Shown piece by piece: positions 6,186 to 13,147 of a stretch of DNA of 13,338 nucleotides. The stretch is from NCBI GenBank assembly GCA_023424475.1, contig JAFADX010000042.1, forward strand, positions 1 through 13,338, written 5' to 3'. Numbering within the stretch: the first letter of the stretch is position 1; each line of letters opens with the position of its first letter. The translations under genes and the position numbers were made by a program. This stretch comes from Pseudomonadota bacterium. Its GTDB lineage: Bacteria > Pseudomonadota > Alphaproteobacteria > Acetobacterales > Acetobacteraceae. The notes below the pieces were generated by a model that did not search any database, had not been told where the DNA came from, and worked only from the letters and a program-made list of their open reading frames with translations.

Positions 6186-6962
6186 ATGCCAGGCAGGATG
6201 GACGCGCGGCGCACGCATGAAGGGCGCGTCGCGCATGTGGCGGTCGATCACGACGCCAAGCTCAACACGCTGAACCCCGAGCTGATGCGGGACTTCGCCG
6301 CGACCTTTGCGGCGCTGGGCCAGGATGCGGCCCTGCGTGCGGTGGTGCTGACCGGCGCCGGCCCGCGAGCCTTCATCGGCGGCGCCGACATTTCGGTGAT
6401 GGCCGGCGTGAACGGCGAAGCGGAAGGCGAGGCCTTCATCCGCCTGGTCCATGACTGCTGCCGCGCGGTGCGCGACTGCCCCGTGCCGGTGGTGGCCCGC
6501 GTGAACGGCTGGTGCCTCGGTGCGGGGCTCGAGGTCGCGGCTGCCTGCGACCTGCGCGTCGCCTCGGAAGCCGCGAAGTTCGGCATGCCGGAGGTGCGCG
6601 TCGGCATCCCCTCCGTCGTGGAAGCCGCGCTGCTGCCGGGCCTCATCGGCTGGGGCCGCACACGACGGCTGCTGCTGCTCGCCGAGACGATCGGCGCGGC
6701 CGAGGCGCTGGAGTGGGGGCTGGTCGAGCGGGTGGTCGCCTCCGATGCGCTTGATGCGGCCGTCGGGGAATGGGTCGGACTGTTGCTCGAAGCCGGGCCT
6801 CACGCCATCCGGTCGCAGAAGGCGCTGATCCGGCGGTGGGAGGATGCCTCGGTCACCGAAGGCATCGCGGCGGGTATCGAAGCCTTCGCGGCATCCTGGA
6901 AGACGGAGGAGCCGCGGGAGATGCTCGGCGGCTTCATGGAGCGGAAGGCGAGGAAGGCGTAG
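6186..6962 (+). CDS. Enoyl-CoA hydratase/isomerase (crotonase) family protein
   Basis: This is a 258-aa crotonase-fold enzyme acting on CoA thioesters. The first oxyanion-hole segment is AFIGGADISVM at 62-72. The second is NGWCLGAGLEVAAACDLRVA at 107-126. Both glutamates used by true enoyl-CoA hydratases are present: Glu116 in GAGLEV and Glu136 in FGMPEVRVGIPS. Hydration of a 2-enoyl-CoA in beta-oxidation or a related catabolic route is therefore plausible. Crotonase sequences are poor predictors of exact substrate, and no acyl-CoA dehydrogenase or thiolase gene is nearby. ATG 6186 has GGAGGAG at a 5-7 base distance. An ATG at 6198 is a possible alternative. The gene converges on recA, and the gap between them is filled with terminator-like hairpins. 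Confidence 0.9.
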   Translation: MPGRMDARRTHEGRVAHVAVDHDAKLNTLNPELMRDFAATFAALGQDAALRAVVLTGAGPRAFIGGADISVMAGVNGEAEGEAFIRLVHDCCRAVRDCPVPVVARVNGWCLGAGLEVAAACDLRVASEAAKFGMPEVRVGIPSVVEAALLPGLIGWGRTRRLLLLAETIGAAEALEWGLVERVVASDALDAAVGEWVGLLLEAGPHAIRSQKALIRRWEDASVTEGIAAGIEAFAASWKTEEPREMLGGFMERKARKA

Positions 6963-6982
6963 GGCGGAGAGGGGCTCTGCCC
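6962..6982 (+). repeat. GC hairpin at end of enoyl-CoA hydratase gene
   Basis: GGGC..AGAG pairs with CTCT..GCCC, with a GG bulge and a GGG loop, starting on the last base of the stop codon. The GGAGAGGGGC core is the same as in the hairpins after the MBL hydrolase and recA. It is the first part of the two-part 3'-end element; the AAAGGCC hairpin follows 1 base later. Confidence 0.5.
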
Positions 6983-6983
6983 G

Positions 6984-7005
6984 GCAAAGGCCGAAAGGCC
7001 TTTGC
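6984..7005 (+). terminator. 9-bp hairpin with GAAA tetraloop after enoyl-CoA hydratase
   Basis: GCAAAGGCC (6984-6992) and GGCCTTTGC (6997-7005) form a perfect 9-bp stem closed by a stable GNRA-type GAAA loop, 21 bases after the gene. The stem ends in CTTTGC rather than a long T-run, so it may act as a terminator or as a 3'-end stabiliser. The same AAAGGCCTTTG..A.CC block occurs at 3243-3259 in inverse orientation, again downstream of a gene end. Confidence 0.6.
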
Positions 7006-7069
7006 GAACCGATACCGGGTGCAGCATGCCGCGCTGCCAGGGGTGCCGTGACGTCAGGGTCCGACGCCA

Positions 7070-7099
7070 GGTGCCGGCGATCCAACGCGCCCCGGCACC
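7070..7099. repeat. Inverted repeat in gap between convergent genes
   Basis: GGTGCCGG (7070-7077) and CCGGCACC (7092-7099) are perfect 8-base arms with a 14-base spacer. Just before them is a TGACGTCA palindrome (7049-7056). The role is unknown; additional RNA structure between the ends of two convergent transcripts is the simplest reading. Confidence 0.35.
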
Positions 7100-7115
7100 C
7101 CGGCGGGATAAGGTT

Positions 7116-7140
7116 TGGAGAGAGGCGCCGCCCCTCTCCA
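7116..7140. terminator. Bidirectional terminator between enoyl-CoA hydratase and recA
   Basis: TGGAGAGAGGC pairs with GCCCCTCTCCA around a GCC loop, with one A-C mismatch. On the plus strand it is followed by TTTT (7141-7144), a fair intrinsic terminator for the enoyl-CoA hydratase transcript. On the minus strand it begins 7 bases after the recA stop and is followed by AACCTTATCCCGCC, closely matching the sequence after the hairpin at 3279-3301. Confidence 0.65.
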
Positions 7141-7147
7141 TTTTCCG

Positions 7148-8236
7148 TCACTCGGCTGCGAGCGGCTCGTCGTCCTCTCCCTCGGCGCCTTCACCCACCA
7201 GCATCTGCTCGGCCAGCAGGCCGGCTTGGCCGCGGATGCGCTGCTCGATCGCGTTCGACATCTCCGGATGGTCGCGCAGGAACTGCTTCGCGTTCTCGCG
7301 GCCCTGGCCGATGCGCTGGCTGTCGCAGGAGAACCAGGCGCCCGACTTCTCGACGATGTTGGCCTTCACGCCCAGGTCGATCAGCTCGCCGACCTTGCTG
7401 ATGCCCTCGCCATACATGATGTCGAACTCGACCTCGCGGAACGGCGGAGCCATCTTGTTCTTCACCACCTTCACGCGGGTGTGGTTGCCGGTGACCTCGT
7501 CGCGTTCCTTGATCGCGCCGATGCGGCGGATCTCCATGCGGACCGAGGCGTAGAACTTCAGCGCATTGCCGCCCGTCGTGGTTTCCGGGTTGCCGAACAT
7601 CACGCCGATCTTGAGCCGGATCTGGTTCAGGAAGATCAGCAGCGTGTTCGACTTGGCGACCGAGCCCGTCAGCTTGCGCAGCGCCTGGGACATCAGGCGG
7701 GCATGCAGGCCGACATGGCTGTCGCCCATCTCGCCTTCGAGCTCGGCGCGCGGCACCAGCGCGGCGACGCTGTCCACCACCAGCACATCGACCGCGCCCG
7801 AGCGCACCAGCGTGTCGGCGATCTCGAGCGCCTGCTCGCCGGCATCGGGCTGGCTGATCAGCAGGTTGTCGACATCGACGCCGAGCTTCTTGGCATAGCC
7901 CGGATCGAGCGCGTGCTCCGCGTCCACGAAGGCGCAGGTGCCGCCCTTCTTCTGGGCCTCGGCGATGCAGTGCAGCGCCAGCGTCGTCTTGCCCGAGGAT
8001 TCAGGCCCGTAGATCTCGACGATGCGGCCCTTGGGCAGGCCGCCGATGCCGAGCGCCAGGTCGAGGCCGAGCGAGCCGGTCGAGACGACCTCGATGTCGC
8101 CCTGCTGGGACTGCTTGGCGCCGAGGCGCATGATCGAGCCCTTGCCGAAGGCCCGCTCGATCTGGCTCAGCGCGGCATCCAGCGCCTTTCCCTTGTCCAT
8201 GCCCTTCCCCCGCTCCTGCGAAGATTTATCAACCAT
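7148..8236 (-). CDS. recA: Recombinase A
   Basis: RecA forms ATP-dependent filaments on single-stranded DNA, drives strand exchange and triggers LexA self-cleavage in the SOS response. The 362-aa protein shows the N-terminal KALDAALSQIERAFGKGSIM oligomerisation segment, Walker A GPESSGKT at 77-84, the conserved FVDAEHALDP at 103-112, Walker B VLVVDS with Asp155, and the DNA-binding loop 2 region around QIRLKIGVMFGNPETTTGGNA (205-225). The C-terminal tail is acidic (EGAEGEDDEP), as is usual. Two starts are possible. ATG 8236 gives MVDKSSQERGKGMDKGKAL; ATG 8200 gives MDKGKAL and resembles many alphaproteobacterial RecA N termini, with GGGGAAGG close upstream. I keep the longer form with moderate certainty. 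The gene is monocistronic, controlled by the SOS box at 8377-8391, and ends in a bidirectional hairpin. Confidence 0.97.
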   Translation of the reverse strand: MVDKSSQERGKGMDKGKALDAALSQIERAFGKGSIMRLGAKQSQQGDIEVVSTGSLGLDLALGIGGLPKGRIVEIYGPESSGKTTLALHCIAEAQKKGGTCAFVDAEHALDPGYAKKLGVDVDNLLISQPDAGEQALEIADTLVRSGAVDVLVVDSVAALVPRAELEGEMGDSHVGLHARLMSQALRKLTGSVAKSNTLLIFLNQIRLKIGVMFGNPETTTGGNALKFYASVRMEIRRIGAIKERDEVTGNHTRVKVVKNKMAPPFREVEFDIMYGEGISKVGELIDLGVKANIVEKSGAWFSCDSQRIGQGRENAKQFLRDHPEMSNAIEQRIRGQAGLLAEQMLVGEGAEGEDDEPLAAE

Positions 8237-8269
8237 AACGCGAAATTCCCCAGGCGTCCATCGCCAAAA

Positions 8270-8299
8270 AATCTAGGCCCCCGGGGAGTCGCCCGTCAT
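8270..8299 (-). promoter_or_regulatory. Candidate recA promoter (proximal)
   Basis: On the minus strand, ATGACG (8294-8299) and TAGATT (8270-8275) are 18 bases apart, each matching 4 of 6 consensus positions. A transcript would begin near 8263, leaving a leader of about 27 bases before ATG 8236. It competes with the distal candidate next to the SOS box; it has the better hexamers but is about 78 bases from the operator. Confidence 0.35.
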
Positions 8300-8347
8300 G
8301 CCCGGACCGCCTCACCCGCGCATGTCGGGGCGATTCGGTGCAAGTGC

Positions 8348-8376
8348 AGGATGCGCCAAAGCGCCGGCACCATCAA
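8348..8376 (-). promoter_or_regulatory. Candidate recA promoter (distal, SOS-adjacent)
   Basis: On the minus strand, TTGATG (8371-8376) abuts the SOS box directly, and CATCCT (8348-8353) follows after an ideal 17-base spacer. The -10 match is weak (3 of 6). LexA bound at 8377-8391 would block polymerase here, so position favours this candidate although the hexamers do not. Confidence 0.4.
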
Positions 8377-8391
8377 GAACAGACTGAGAAC
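8377..8391 (-). promoter_or_regulatory. LexA operator (SOS box) of recA
   Basis: The minus strand reads GTTCTCAGTCTGTTC, a perfect GTTC-N7-GTTC, which is the established LexA-binding sequence of alphaproteobacteria. It is 140 bases before recA ATG 8236 and 1 base beyond the kinase stop codon (8393-8395), in the gap that must hold the recA promoter. This supports DNA-damage induction of recA by LexA release. Confidence 0.85.
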
Positions 8392-8392
8392 A

Positions 8393-9907
8393 TCATGCCT
8401 GCACCGCGGCGGCCTCTCCTACCGCCGCCACCAGGTCGGCCATGCGGAAGGGCTTTTCCAGGAACCGGACGCCGAGGCCGGACAGCCCCTCGCCCACCGC
8501 ACCCTCGGCATAGCCGGAGACCAGGATCACCGGCAGGCCGGGCCGTTCCCTGCGCAGCGCACGGGCCAGCGCGATGCCGTCCATCTCGCCCGGCATCGTC
8601 ACGTCGGAGACCACGACATCCGGCGCGAAGCCCTCGGCGACGGCCTCGATCGCGGCTTCCGCATCCTCGGCGGCGACGACCTCGTGGCCCGCTCCTTCCA
8701 GCGCGCGGCGGGCGAGCAGGCGGATCGCCGGTTCGTCGTCGACCAGCAGCACGCGGCGCCGACCATCTGCCACGGGCGCGCCTGCCGCGCCACGCATCGG
8801 CGCCGCGGCGCGCTCGGCGGCCGGGAACCACAGGAGGAACTCGGTGCGCCGCCCTGGCGCCGTCGTCACCGACACATGGCCATCCGATTGCCGCATGACC
8901 CCGAGCACGGTCGAGAGCCCGAGCCCCGTGCCGCCCTGCCCGCGCCGGGTGGTGAAGAAGGGTTCGAAGATGCGCGGCAGCACCTCGGGCGCGATGCCGC
9001 GCCCCTCATCGGCGACCGAGAGCACCACCCAGGACCCGGGCGGGATCACCGAACCCTGGGCGATTTCCTCCGCTTCGAGCCGCCGCGCGCCGAGGGCGAT
9101 GCGGATCCGTCCCGCCTCGCCCATCGCCTCCCGCGCATTGACCACCAGGTTCACGAGCACCTGGTCGAGCTGCGCGAGGTCCACCCGCACCGGTGGCCCG
9201 GGCCGCGGCAGGTCGAGTTCCAGCACCTGGCGTGCCCCGCGCAGCTGCATCAGCAGCGGTTCCATGGCCGCGATGGCATCGCCGAGCGCGATCACCTGCG
9301 GCGCCAGCGCCTGGCGGCTCGCGAAGGCGAGCAACTGCTTCACCAGCCGCGCGCCGCGCCCCGCGGCATCGAGGATATGGCGCAGGTTCTCCGCGGGGCC
9401 GCCCTCCGCCTCGGCGAGCGCCGCTTCCGCCGCACCGGTGATCGCGGCGAGCAGGTTGTTGAAGTCGTGCGCGACGCCGCCGGCCAGTTGCCCGACCATC
9501 TGCAGGCGGGCGCCTTCCTCCATCTGGCGCTGCATCCGCCGCCGCGCCGTCACGTCCACGACGCGCATCAGGGCGCCCGGTTCGCCGCGCAGGGGGCGGC
9601 ACTGCACCTCCACCGCCGCATCGGCCGGCAGGGCCGGATCGGCCAGCCGCGCCGCCACCACGGGCGGTGCCGGCGGCCCCGCGACCGCCGCTGCCACGGC
9701 TTCGGCCACCACCGTGCGCGTTTCCGCGCTGAACAGCGACGTCGCCACCACCCCCGGGGCCGGTGGCGGCCCCGCGCCGCACAGGGCGCGCAACGCCTGG
9801 TTGACGATGCGGATCCGCCCAGCCGTGTCCAGCACGGCGAGCCCCGCCTCCTCCTCCACTTCGAACAAACGGCTGAAATCCGCCGCGATGCGATCCGCTT
9901 CGCTCAC
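8393..9907 (-). CDS. cckA: CckA-like hybrid histidine kinase without membrane anchor
   Basis: This is a 504-aa hybrid sensor kinase. Residues 17-118 form a PAS-like region (GLAVLDTAGRIRIVNQALRA...). HisKA follows, with phospho-acceptor His147 in LAGGVAHDFNNLLAAI, the signature of CckA. The ATPase domain has the N box around Asn257, G1 at DEGRGI (300-305), F box FEPFFTT and G2 GGTGLGLS (325-332). The C-terminal receiver has Asp390/391, phospho-acceptor Asp435, Ser464 and Lys485. CckA feeds phosphate through ChpT to CtrA and so controls motility and cell-cycle genes. The Caulobacter protein has two membrane helices and more sensory sequence; here I see no membrane segment and only one PAS-like region. 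The start is GTG 9907, overlapping the flhB stop as GTGA. Upstream in-frame sequence is only flhB shadow. A different PAS-containing kinase of similar architecture cannot be excluded. Confidence 0.88.
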   Translation of the reverse strand: MSEADRIAADFSRLFEVEEEAGLAVLDTAGRIRIVNQALRALCGAGPPPAPGVVATSLFSAETRTVVAEAVAAAVAGPPAPPVVAARLADPALPADAAVEVQCRPLRGEPGALMRVVDVTARRRMQRQMEEGARLQMVGQLAGGVAHDFNNLLAAITGAAEAALAEAEGGPAENLRHILDAAGRGARLVKQLLAFASRQALAPQVIALGDAIAAMEPLLMQLRGARQVLELDLPRPGPPVRVDLAQLDQVLVNLVVNAREAMGEAGRIRIALGARRLEAEEIAQGSVIPPGSWVVLSVADEGRGIAPEVLPRIFEPFFTTRRGQGGTGLGLSTVLGVMRQSDGHVSVTTAPGRRTEFLLWFPAAERAAAPMRGAAGAPVADGRRRVLLVDDEPAIRLLARRALEGAGHEVVAAEDAEAAIEAVAEGFAPDVVVSDVTMPGEMDGIALARALRRERPGLPVILVSGYAEGAVGEGLSGLGVRFLEKPFRMADLVAAVGEAAAVQA

Positions 9908-10965
9908 CCTGCCCCCGTCCGGGATCCGAGACGCCAGACATAGGCGATGATCTCGGCCACCGCCTGATAATGATCGGGTGATATCTCCGCATCCAGGTCG
10001 AGGCGGAACAGCGCGCGCGCCAGCGGCGGGTTGGAGGCGATGGGCACGCCCGCCTCCTCGGCCGCCGCGCGGATGCGCGCCGCCATGGCGTCCGCCCCCT
10101 TGGCCACGACCCGCGGCGCGGCGCCCGACCCCTGATCGTAGGCCAGCGCCACCGCGAAATGGGTCGGATTGGTGACGACCACCGCGGCCTTGGGCACCGC
10201 CGCCATCATGCGCCCGCGCGCGCGCTGTTGGCGCAGTTGCCGCAGGCGCCCCTTCACCTGCGGGTCGCCTTCGCTTTCGCGCATTTCCTCCCGGAGGTCC
10301 TGGCGCGACATGCGCAGCCGATGCAGATGCCGCCAGCGGACCCAGAGCCAGTCCAGCATCGCGATGACGGCGAAGGCGCCGAGCGCCGCGAGCGCCAGGT
10401 CGAGCGCCGCCCGGGATGCCGCCGCGAGCAGGGCGCCGGCCGGCTCGCTGAACAGGGCGGCCGCGCGGGACGGATCGCCCACCGCCCACCACAGCGCCGC
10501 CCCGACCAGGCCGAGCTTGAGCAGCGTCCGAACCAGTTCGATGGCTGCGTCGGTGCCGATGAGCCGCTTCAGCCCGGCGCGCGGGCTGATCCGCCCGGGC
10601 TGCGGCGCGATGGCGCGGGTGGAGAGGGCGAGCCGCGTCTGCCCAAGTGCAGCCGCTACCGCCCCCGCCGCCGCCAACCCCGCGACCGGCAGCAACGCGA
10701 GCAGGCCGAGCCGCCCCATCTCGGCGGCGCCGCGCAGCGGGTCCAGGTCATGCGCGCGTTCCATCAGGGCGCGCAGCCCGCCAAGCATCCCGAGGCCGAC
10801 CGACGGCAGCCCGATCATCAACCCCAGCACGCCGCCCGCCAGCGCCCCGAAGCCCGCGAGTTCGCGCGACAGCGCGACATCGCCGTCCTCGCGCGCCTTC
10901 TCGAGCCGCCGCGGCGTTGCGGCTTCCGTGCGGTCCCCGGCCTCGCCGCCGGTGTCCTCGGCCAT
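9904..10965 (-). CDS. flhB: Flagellar type III export protein FlhB
   Basis: FlhB is the substrate-specificity switch of the flagellar export gate in the inner membrane. The 353-aa protein starts with the usual polar, basic segment (EAATPRRLEKAREDGDVALS, 14-33). Membrane segments lie near 38-64, 86-110, 145-162 and 180-207. The conserved cytoplasmic linker HRLRMSRQDLREEMRESEGDP (215-235) comes next. The autocleavage motif NPTH is at 266-269, within VVVTNPTHFAVALAYD, so normal self-cleavage between Asn and Pro is expected. The C-terminal domain keeps G-A-P-R-V-V-A-K-G-A-D and the P-P-L-A-R-A-L motif. ATG 10965 is 3 bases after the fliR stop. The TGA overlaps the GTG of the kinase gene. Confidence 0.96.
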   Translation of the reverse strand: MAEDTGGEAGDRTEAATPRRLEKAREDGDVALSRELAGFGALAGGVLGLMIGLPSVGLGMLGGLRALMERAHDLDPLRGAAEMGRLGLLALLPVAGLAAAGAVAAALGQTRLALSTRAIAPQPGRISPRAGLKRLIGTDAAIELVRTLLKLGLVGAALWWAVGDPSRAAALFSEPAGALLAAASRAALDLALAALGAFAVIAMLDWLWVRWRHLHRLRMSRQDLREEMRESEGDPQVKGRLRQLRQQRARGRMMAAVPKAAVVVTNPTHFAVALAYDQGSGAAPRVVAKGADAMAARIRAAAEEAGVPIASNPPLARALFRLDLDAEISPDHYQAVAEIIAYVWRLGSRTGAG

Positions 10966-10968
10966 GGG

Positions 10969-11745
10969 TCAGCGCAGGCCGGGCAGGTCGAGGAAGGCGG
11001 CGCGGGCGGCCTCGGCGAAGGTGCCGAGCAGGGCGGGCATCACCGCAGCGAGCAACGCAAGGCCCAACAGGACCTGCCCCGGCACCGCGACGAAATAGAC
11101 CTGCACCTGCGGCGCGATGCGCGCGAGCAGGCCGAGCGCGACATTCAGCAGGATGGCGACCAGCACGAAGGGCGCTGCGAGCCGCAGGGCCAGCGCGAGG
11201 CTGCCGGTGACGGCGCCCGCCAGCGCCTCGGCCGCCGGCCCCGCCGGGAAGGCCGCGCCGGGCGGCAGCAGCGCATAGGAATCCGCGAGCGCACGCAGCG
11301 GAATGGCATGGAGCCCCGTCGCCAGCACCACAACGGTCGCCGCCAGCGCCAGCATCCGCCCCGGCGCCGTCCCTGCCCCGCCCAGCGCCGGATCCGGCAC
11401 CAGCGCCTGCGCGAGGCCGAGCAGCAGCGCGATCGCCTGCCCGGCCATCGCCATCGCCAGGACGAGAAGCCGCGCCAACCCGCCGAGCCAGAGGCCGATC
11501 GCGACCTCGATGCCGGTCAGGCGGAGTGTCTCCACGGCTGAATCCGGCGCCTGCGGCAAAATGGGCGCCAGGCCCGGCAGGAGCAGGACCACCAGCGCGA
11601 GACCGAGGCCGAGGCGCACGGGCGCCGGCGCCTCCTCCGCGCCCAGCCCCGGCAGCACCATCGCCGCCGCGCCGAGCCGGGCGAAGAGCAGCACCGCCTG
11701 GAAGGCGAGCACCGGCAGCGCCGCCAGGAGGTCCGCTTCCGTCAC
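10969..11745 (-). CDS. fliR: Flagellar export gate protein FliR
   Basis: FliR is a core subunit of the flagellar export channel (FliP5-FliQ4-FliR1 in characterised systems) in the inner membrane. The 258-aa protein is hydrophobic throughout, with about six membrane segments. It shows family landmarks: FARLGAAAMVLPGLG near 21-35, GIEVAIGLWLGG near 78-89, and the conserved NVALGLLARIAPQVQVYFVA then VPGQ near 201-224. Length is typical for the family. The start is a GTG at 11745 that overlaps the fliQ stop as GTGA, so translation is coupled to fliQ. flhB follows after 3 bases. FliP is not in the window. Confidence 0.95.
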   Translation of the reverse strand: MTEADLLAALPVLAFQAVLLFARLGAAAMVLPGLGAEEAPAPVRLGLGLALVVLLLPGLAPILPQAPDSAVETLRLTGIEVAIGLWLGGLARLLVLAMAMAGQAIALLLGLAQALVPDPALGGAGTAPGRMLALAATVVVLATGLHAIPLRALADSYALLPPGAAFPAGPAAEALAGAVTGSLALALRLAAPFVLVAILLNVALGLLARIAPQVQVYFVAVPGQVLLGLALLAAVMPALLGTFAEAARAAFLDLPGLR

Positions 11746-12011
11746 CCGCGCAGGCCCGCCTGCACCACCGCCTCGAAGAGGCTGCCGGCATAGCCGCGCA
11801 GCACGCCCGCCATGTAGGGCCCGAGCAGCAGCATCGCCGCCGCGAGGGCGAGCAGCTTCGGCAGGAAGGCGAGCGTCGCCTCGTTGATCTGCGTCAGCGC
11901 CTGCAGCACCGCGATGACCAGGCCGACGAGGAGCATCAGCACGAGCACCGGCCCGCCCAGTTGCAGGCAGACCAGCAATGCCTCCCGCGCTGCGAGGGCG
12001 ACCTCGTTCAT
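11742..12011 (-). CDS. fliQ: Flagellar export gate protein FliQ
   Basis: FliQ is a small two-helix subunit that packs around FliP and FliR in the export channel. The 89-aa length is standard. Hydrophobic helices run from about 16-38 and 49-72, joined by the family signature ALTQINEATLAFLPKLLAL (38-56), where Q-x-N-E-x-T-L-x-F-x-P-K is diagnostic. ATG 12011 is 7 bases after the fliE stop, with GAGGG inside the end of fliE as its ribosome binding site. The stop overlaps the fliR GTG. Confidence 0.95.
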   Translation of the reverse strand: MNEVALAAREALLVCLQLGGPVLVLMLLVGLVIAVLQALTQINEATLAFLPKLLALAAAMLLLGPYMAGVLRGYAGSLFEAVVQAGLRG

Positions 12012-12018
12012 CGCGCCC

Positions 12019-12324
12019 TCAGATCGGCATCCGCATCACGTCCTGATAGGCGGCGACGACGCGGTCGCGCACCGCGACGGCGGTCTGCAGCGTGATCTCG
12101 GCGCGGCCGACCGCCAGCACGACATCGGTGACGCTGCCCTCCCCGGTCAGGGCGCGGGTCGAGGCGGCATCGGCGGCGCGCCCGACCTCCAGCGCCTGGT
12201 CCATCGCGCGCGCCAGCGCGGCCCCGAAGCCGCTGCCGCCGGCGGACGGCCCCGCCGCCTGCGGCAGCGCGTCCGCCGCGCGATAGGCGGCGGCGACGCC
12301 GGCCGGCGCGAGCGGCAGGCTCAC
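12019..12324 (-). CDS. fliE: Flagellar hook-basal body protein FliE
   Basis: FliE is the adaptor that joins the MS ring and export gate to the proximal rod. The protein is 101 aa. The conserved C-terminal half is clear: FGAALARAMDQALEV near 33-47, then GEGSVTDVVLAVGRAEITLQ with TAVAVRDRVVAAYQDVMRMPI to the end. This matches the FliE pattern of a V-x-x-A-x-x-A-x-x-x-L-Q heptad followed by V-R-(D/N)-K-x-x-x-A-Y-x-x-I/V-M-x-M. The start is GTG 12324 (MSLPLAPAG), overlapping the flgC stop as GTGA. The frame stays open to 13077 but that extension is flgC/flgB shadow. Missed-start annotation is likely here because the gene has no ATG at its true beginning. Confidence 0.93.
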   Translation of the reverse strand: MSLPLAPAGVAAAYRAADALPQAAGPSAGGSGFGAALARAMDQALEVGRAADAASTRALTGEGSVTDVVLAVGRAEITLQTAVAVRDRVVAAYQDVMRMPI

Positions 12325-12731
12325 GTGCGCAGGGCTTCGATGGTGCGGGTCAGCATGCCGCGCGTCACCTCCAGAACCGAGAGATTCGCCGCGTAGGTCC
12401 GCTGCGCCTCGCGCATGTCCATGGTCTCCACCACGCTGTCGACATTCGGCACGCGCACATAGCCGCGGGCATCGGCGGCGGGATGCGACGGGTCGTGACG
12501 CACCGGGAAATCGCCGCCCGCCGTGCCGATACGCGAGACCTGCAGCGTCGCAGCGCCCAGCGCGCGGTCCATCCGGTTGCGGAAGGTGATCGTCTTGCGC
12601 CGGTAGGGATCCGCGCCCGGCGTCTCCCCGGTGCTGTCGCGGTTGGCGAGGTTCTCGGCCACCACGCGCAGGCGGGTCGCCTGCGCCTGCATGCCTGCGG
12701 CGGAGATGCGGAGCGCGCGGTCGAGGTCCAT
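12321..12731 (-). CDS. flgC: Flagellar proximal rod protein FlgC
   Basis: FlgC forms part of the proximal rod in the periplasm and is exported through the flagellar channel without a cleaved signal. The 136-aa length is usual. The N-terminal rod signature is ISAAGMQAQATRLRVVAENL then ANRDSTGETPG (9-40), followed by DPYRRKTITF. The middle has GYVRVPNVDSVVETMDMREA and the C-terminal coiled segment is QRTYAANLSVLEVTRGML then TRTIEALRT. ATG 12731 lies 11 bases after the flgB stop, with AGGGGG upstream. The stop overlaps the fliE start. Confidence 0.95.
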   Translation of the reverse strand: MDLDRALRISAAGMQAQATRLRVVAENLANRDSTGETPGADPYRRKTITFRNRMDRALGAATLQVSRIGTAGGDFPVRHDPSHPAADARGYVRVPNVDSVVETMDMREAQRTYAANLSVLEVTRGMLTRTIEALRT

Positions 12732-12742
12732 TCCCTTGCCCC

Positions 12743-13135
12743 CTAGGAGTTGCGCCCGAGCGCGGTGCGGAACATGCCGAGGTAACGGCGGTGCAGCCCG
12801 ATCGCGAGGGCGTGCGCGGTCTCGGTATCGGCGATGCGCAGCGCCTCGCGTTCCAGGGAGACGCCGTTGCCGTCGATCGTCGTCTCGGGCAGGCGGCGTT
12901 CGCGCTGCACGCGGGCATCGCCCTCCCCCGCCGCGAGATGGCGCGGGTCGGTCCGCCGCAGCCCCGCGGCCGAGCGCGCGGCGGCGAGGCTTTCGGCGAA
13001 GGGTCGCAGATCGGACGGGCGATAGCCCGGCGTATCGGCATTGGCGACGTTCTGCGCCAGCACGCGCTGGCGTGCATCGATCCAGTGCAGCCGCGCTTCC
13101 GCGAGCGCGACGGGTCCGGTGCGGGTCGGGTCCAT
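12743..13135 (-). CDS. flgB: Flagellar proximal rod protein FlgB
   Basis: FlgB is the first proximal rod subunit, exported to the periplasm by the flagellar type III system. Starting at ATG 13135 gives 130 aa, the usual length. The rod signature LAEARLHWIDARQRVLAQNV then ANADTPGYRPSDL is at 11-41. The C-terminal coil (ETAHALAIGLHRRYLGMFRTALG) is conserved. The frame extends to a TTG at 13186, but those 17 residues do not look family-like. No clear Shine-Dalgarno sequence precedes ATG 13135. A sigma-54-like GG-N10-GC element ends 12 bases upstream, raising the question of a very short leader. It heads the flagellar run flgBC-fliEQR-flhB. Confidence 0.93.
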   Translation of the reverse strand: MDPTRTGPVALAEARLHWIDARQRVLAQNVANADTPGYRPSDLRPFAESLAAARSAAGLRRTDPRHLAAGEGDARVQRERRLPETTIDGNGVSLEREALRIADTETAHALAIGLHRRYLGMFRTALGRNS

Positions 13136-13147
13136 GCGCAAGCCGTC

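Noticed and set aside
7115..9943. A 942-codon plus-strand open frame across recA and the kinase
   Set aside because: Its sequence is the antisense reading of RecA and CckA-like genes and crosses the recA promoter gap; no family features appear.
9908..10492. N-terminal extension of the kinase frame upstream of GTG 9907
   Set aside because: The added sequence is Gly/Arg-rich antisense-free shadow of flhB in another frame, with no PAS or membrane segment; the GTGA overlap marks the start.
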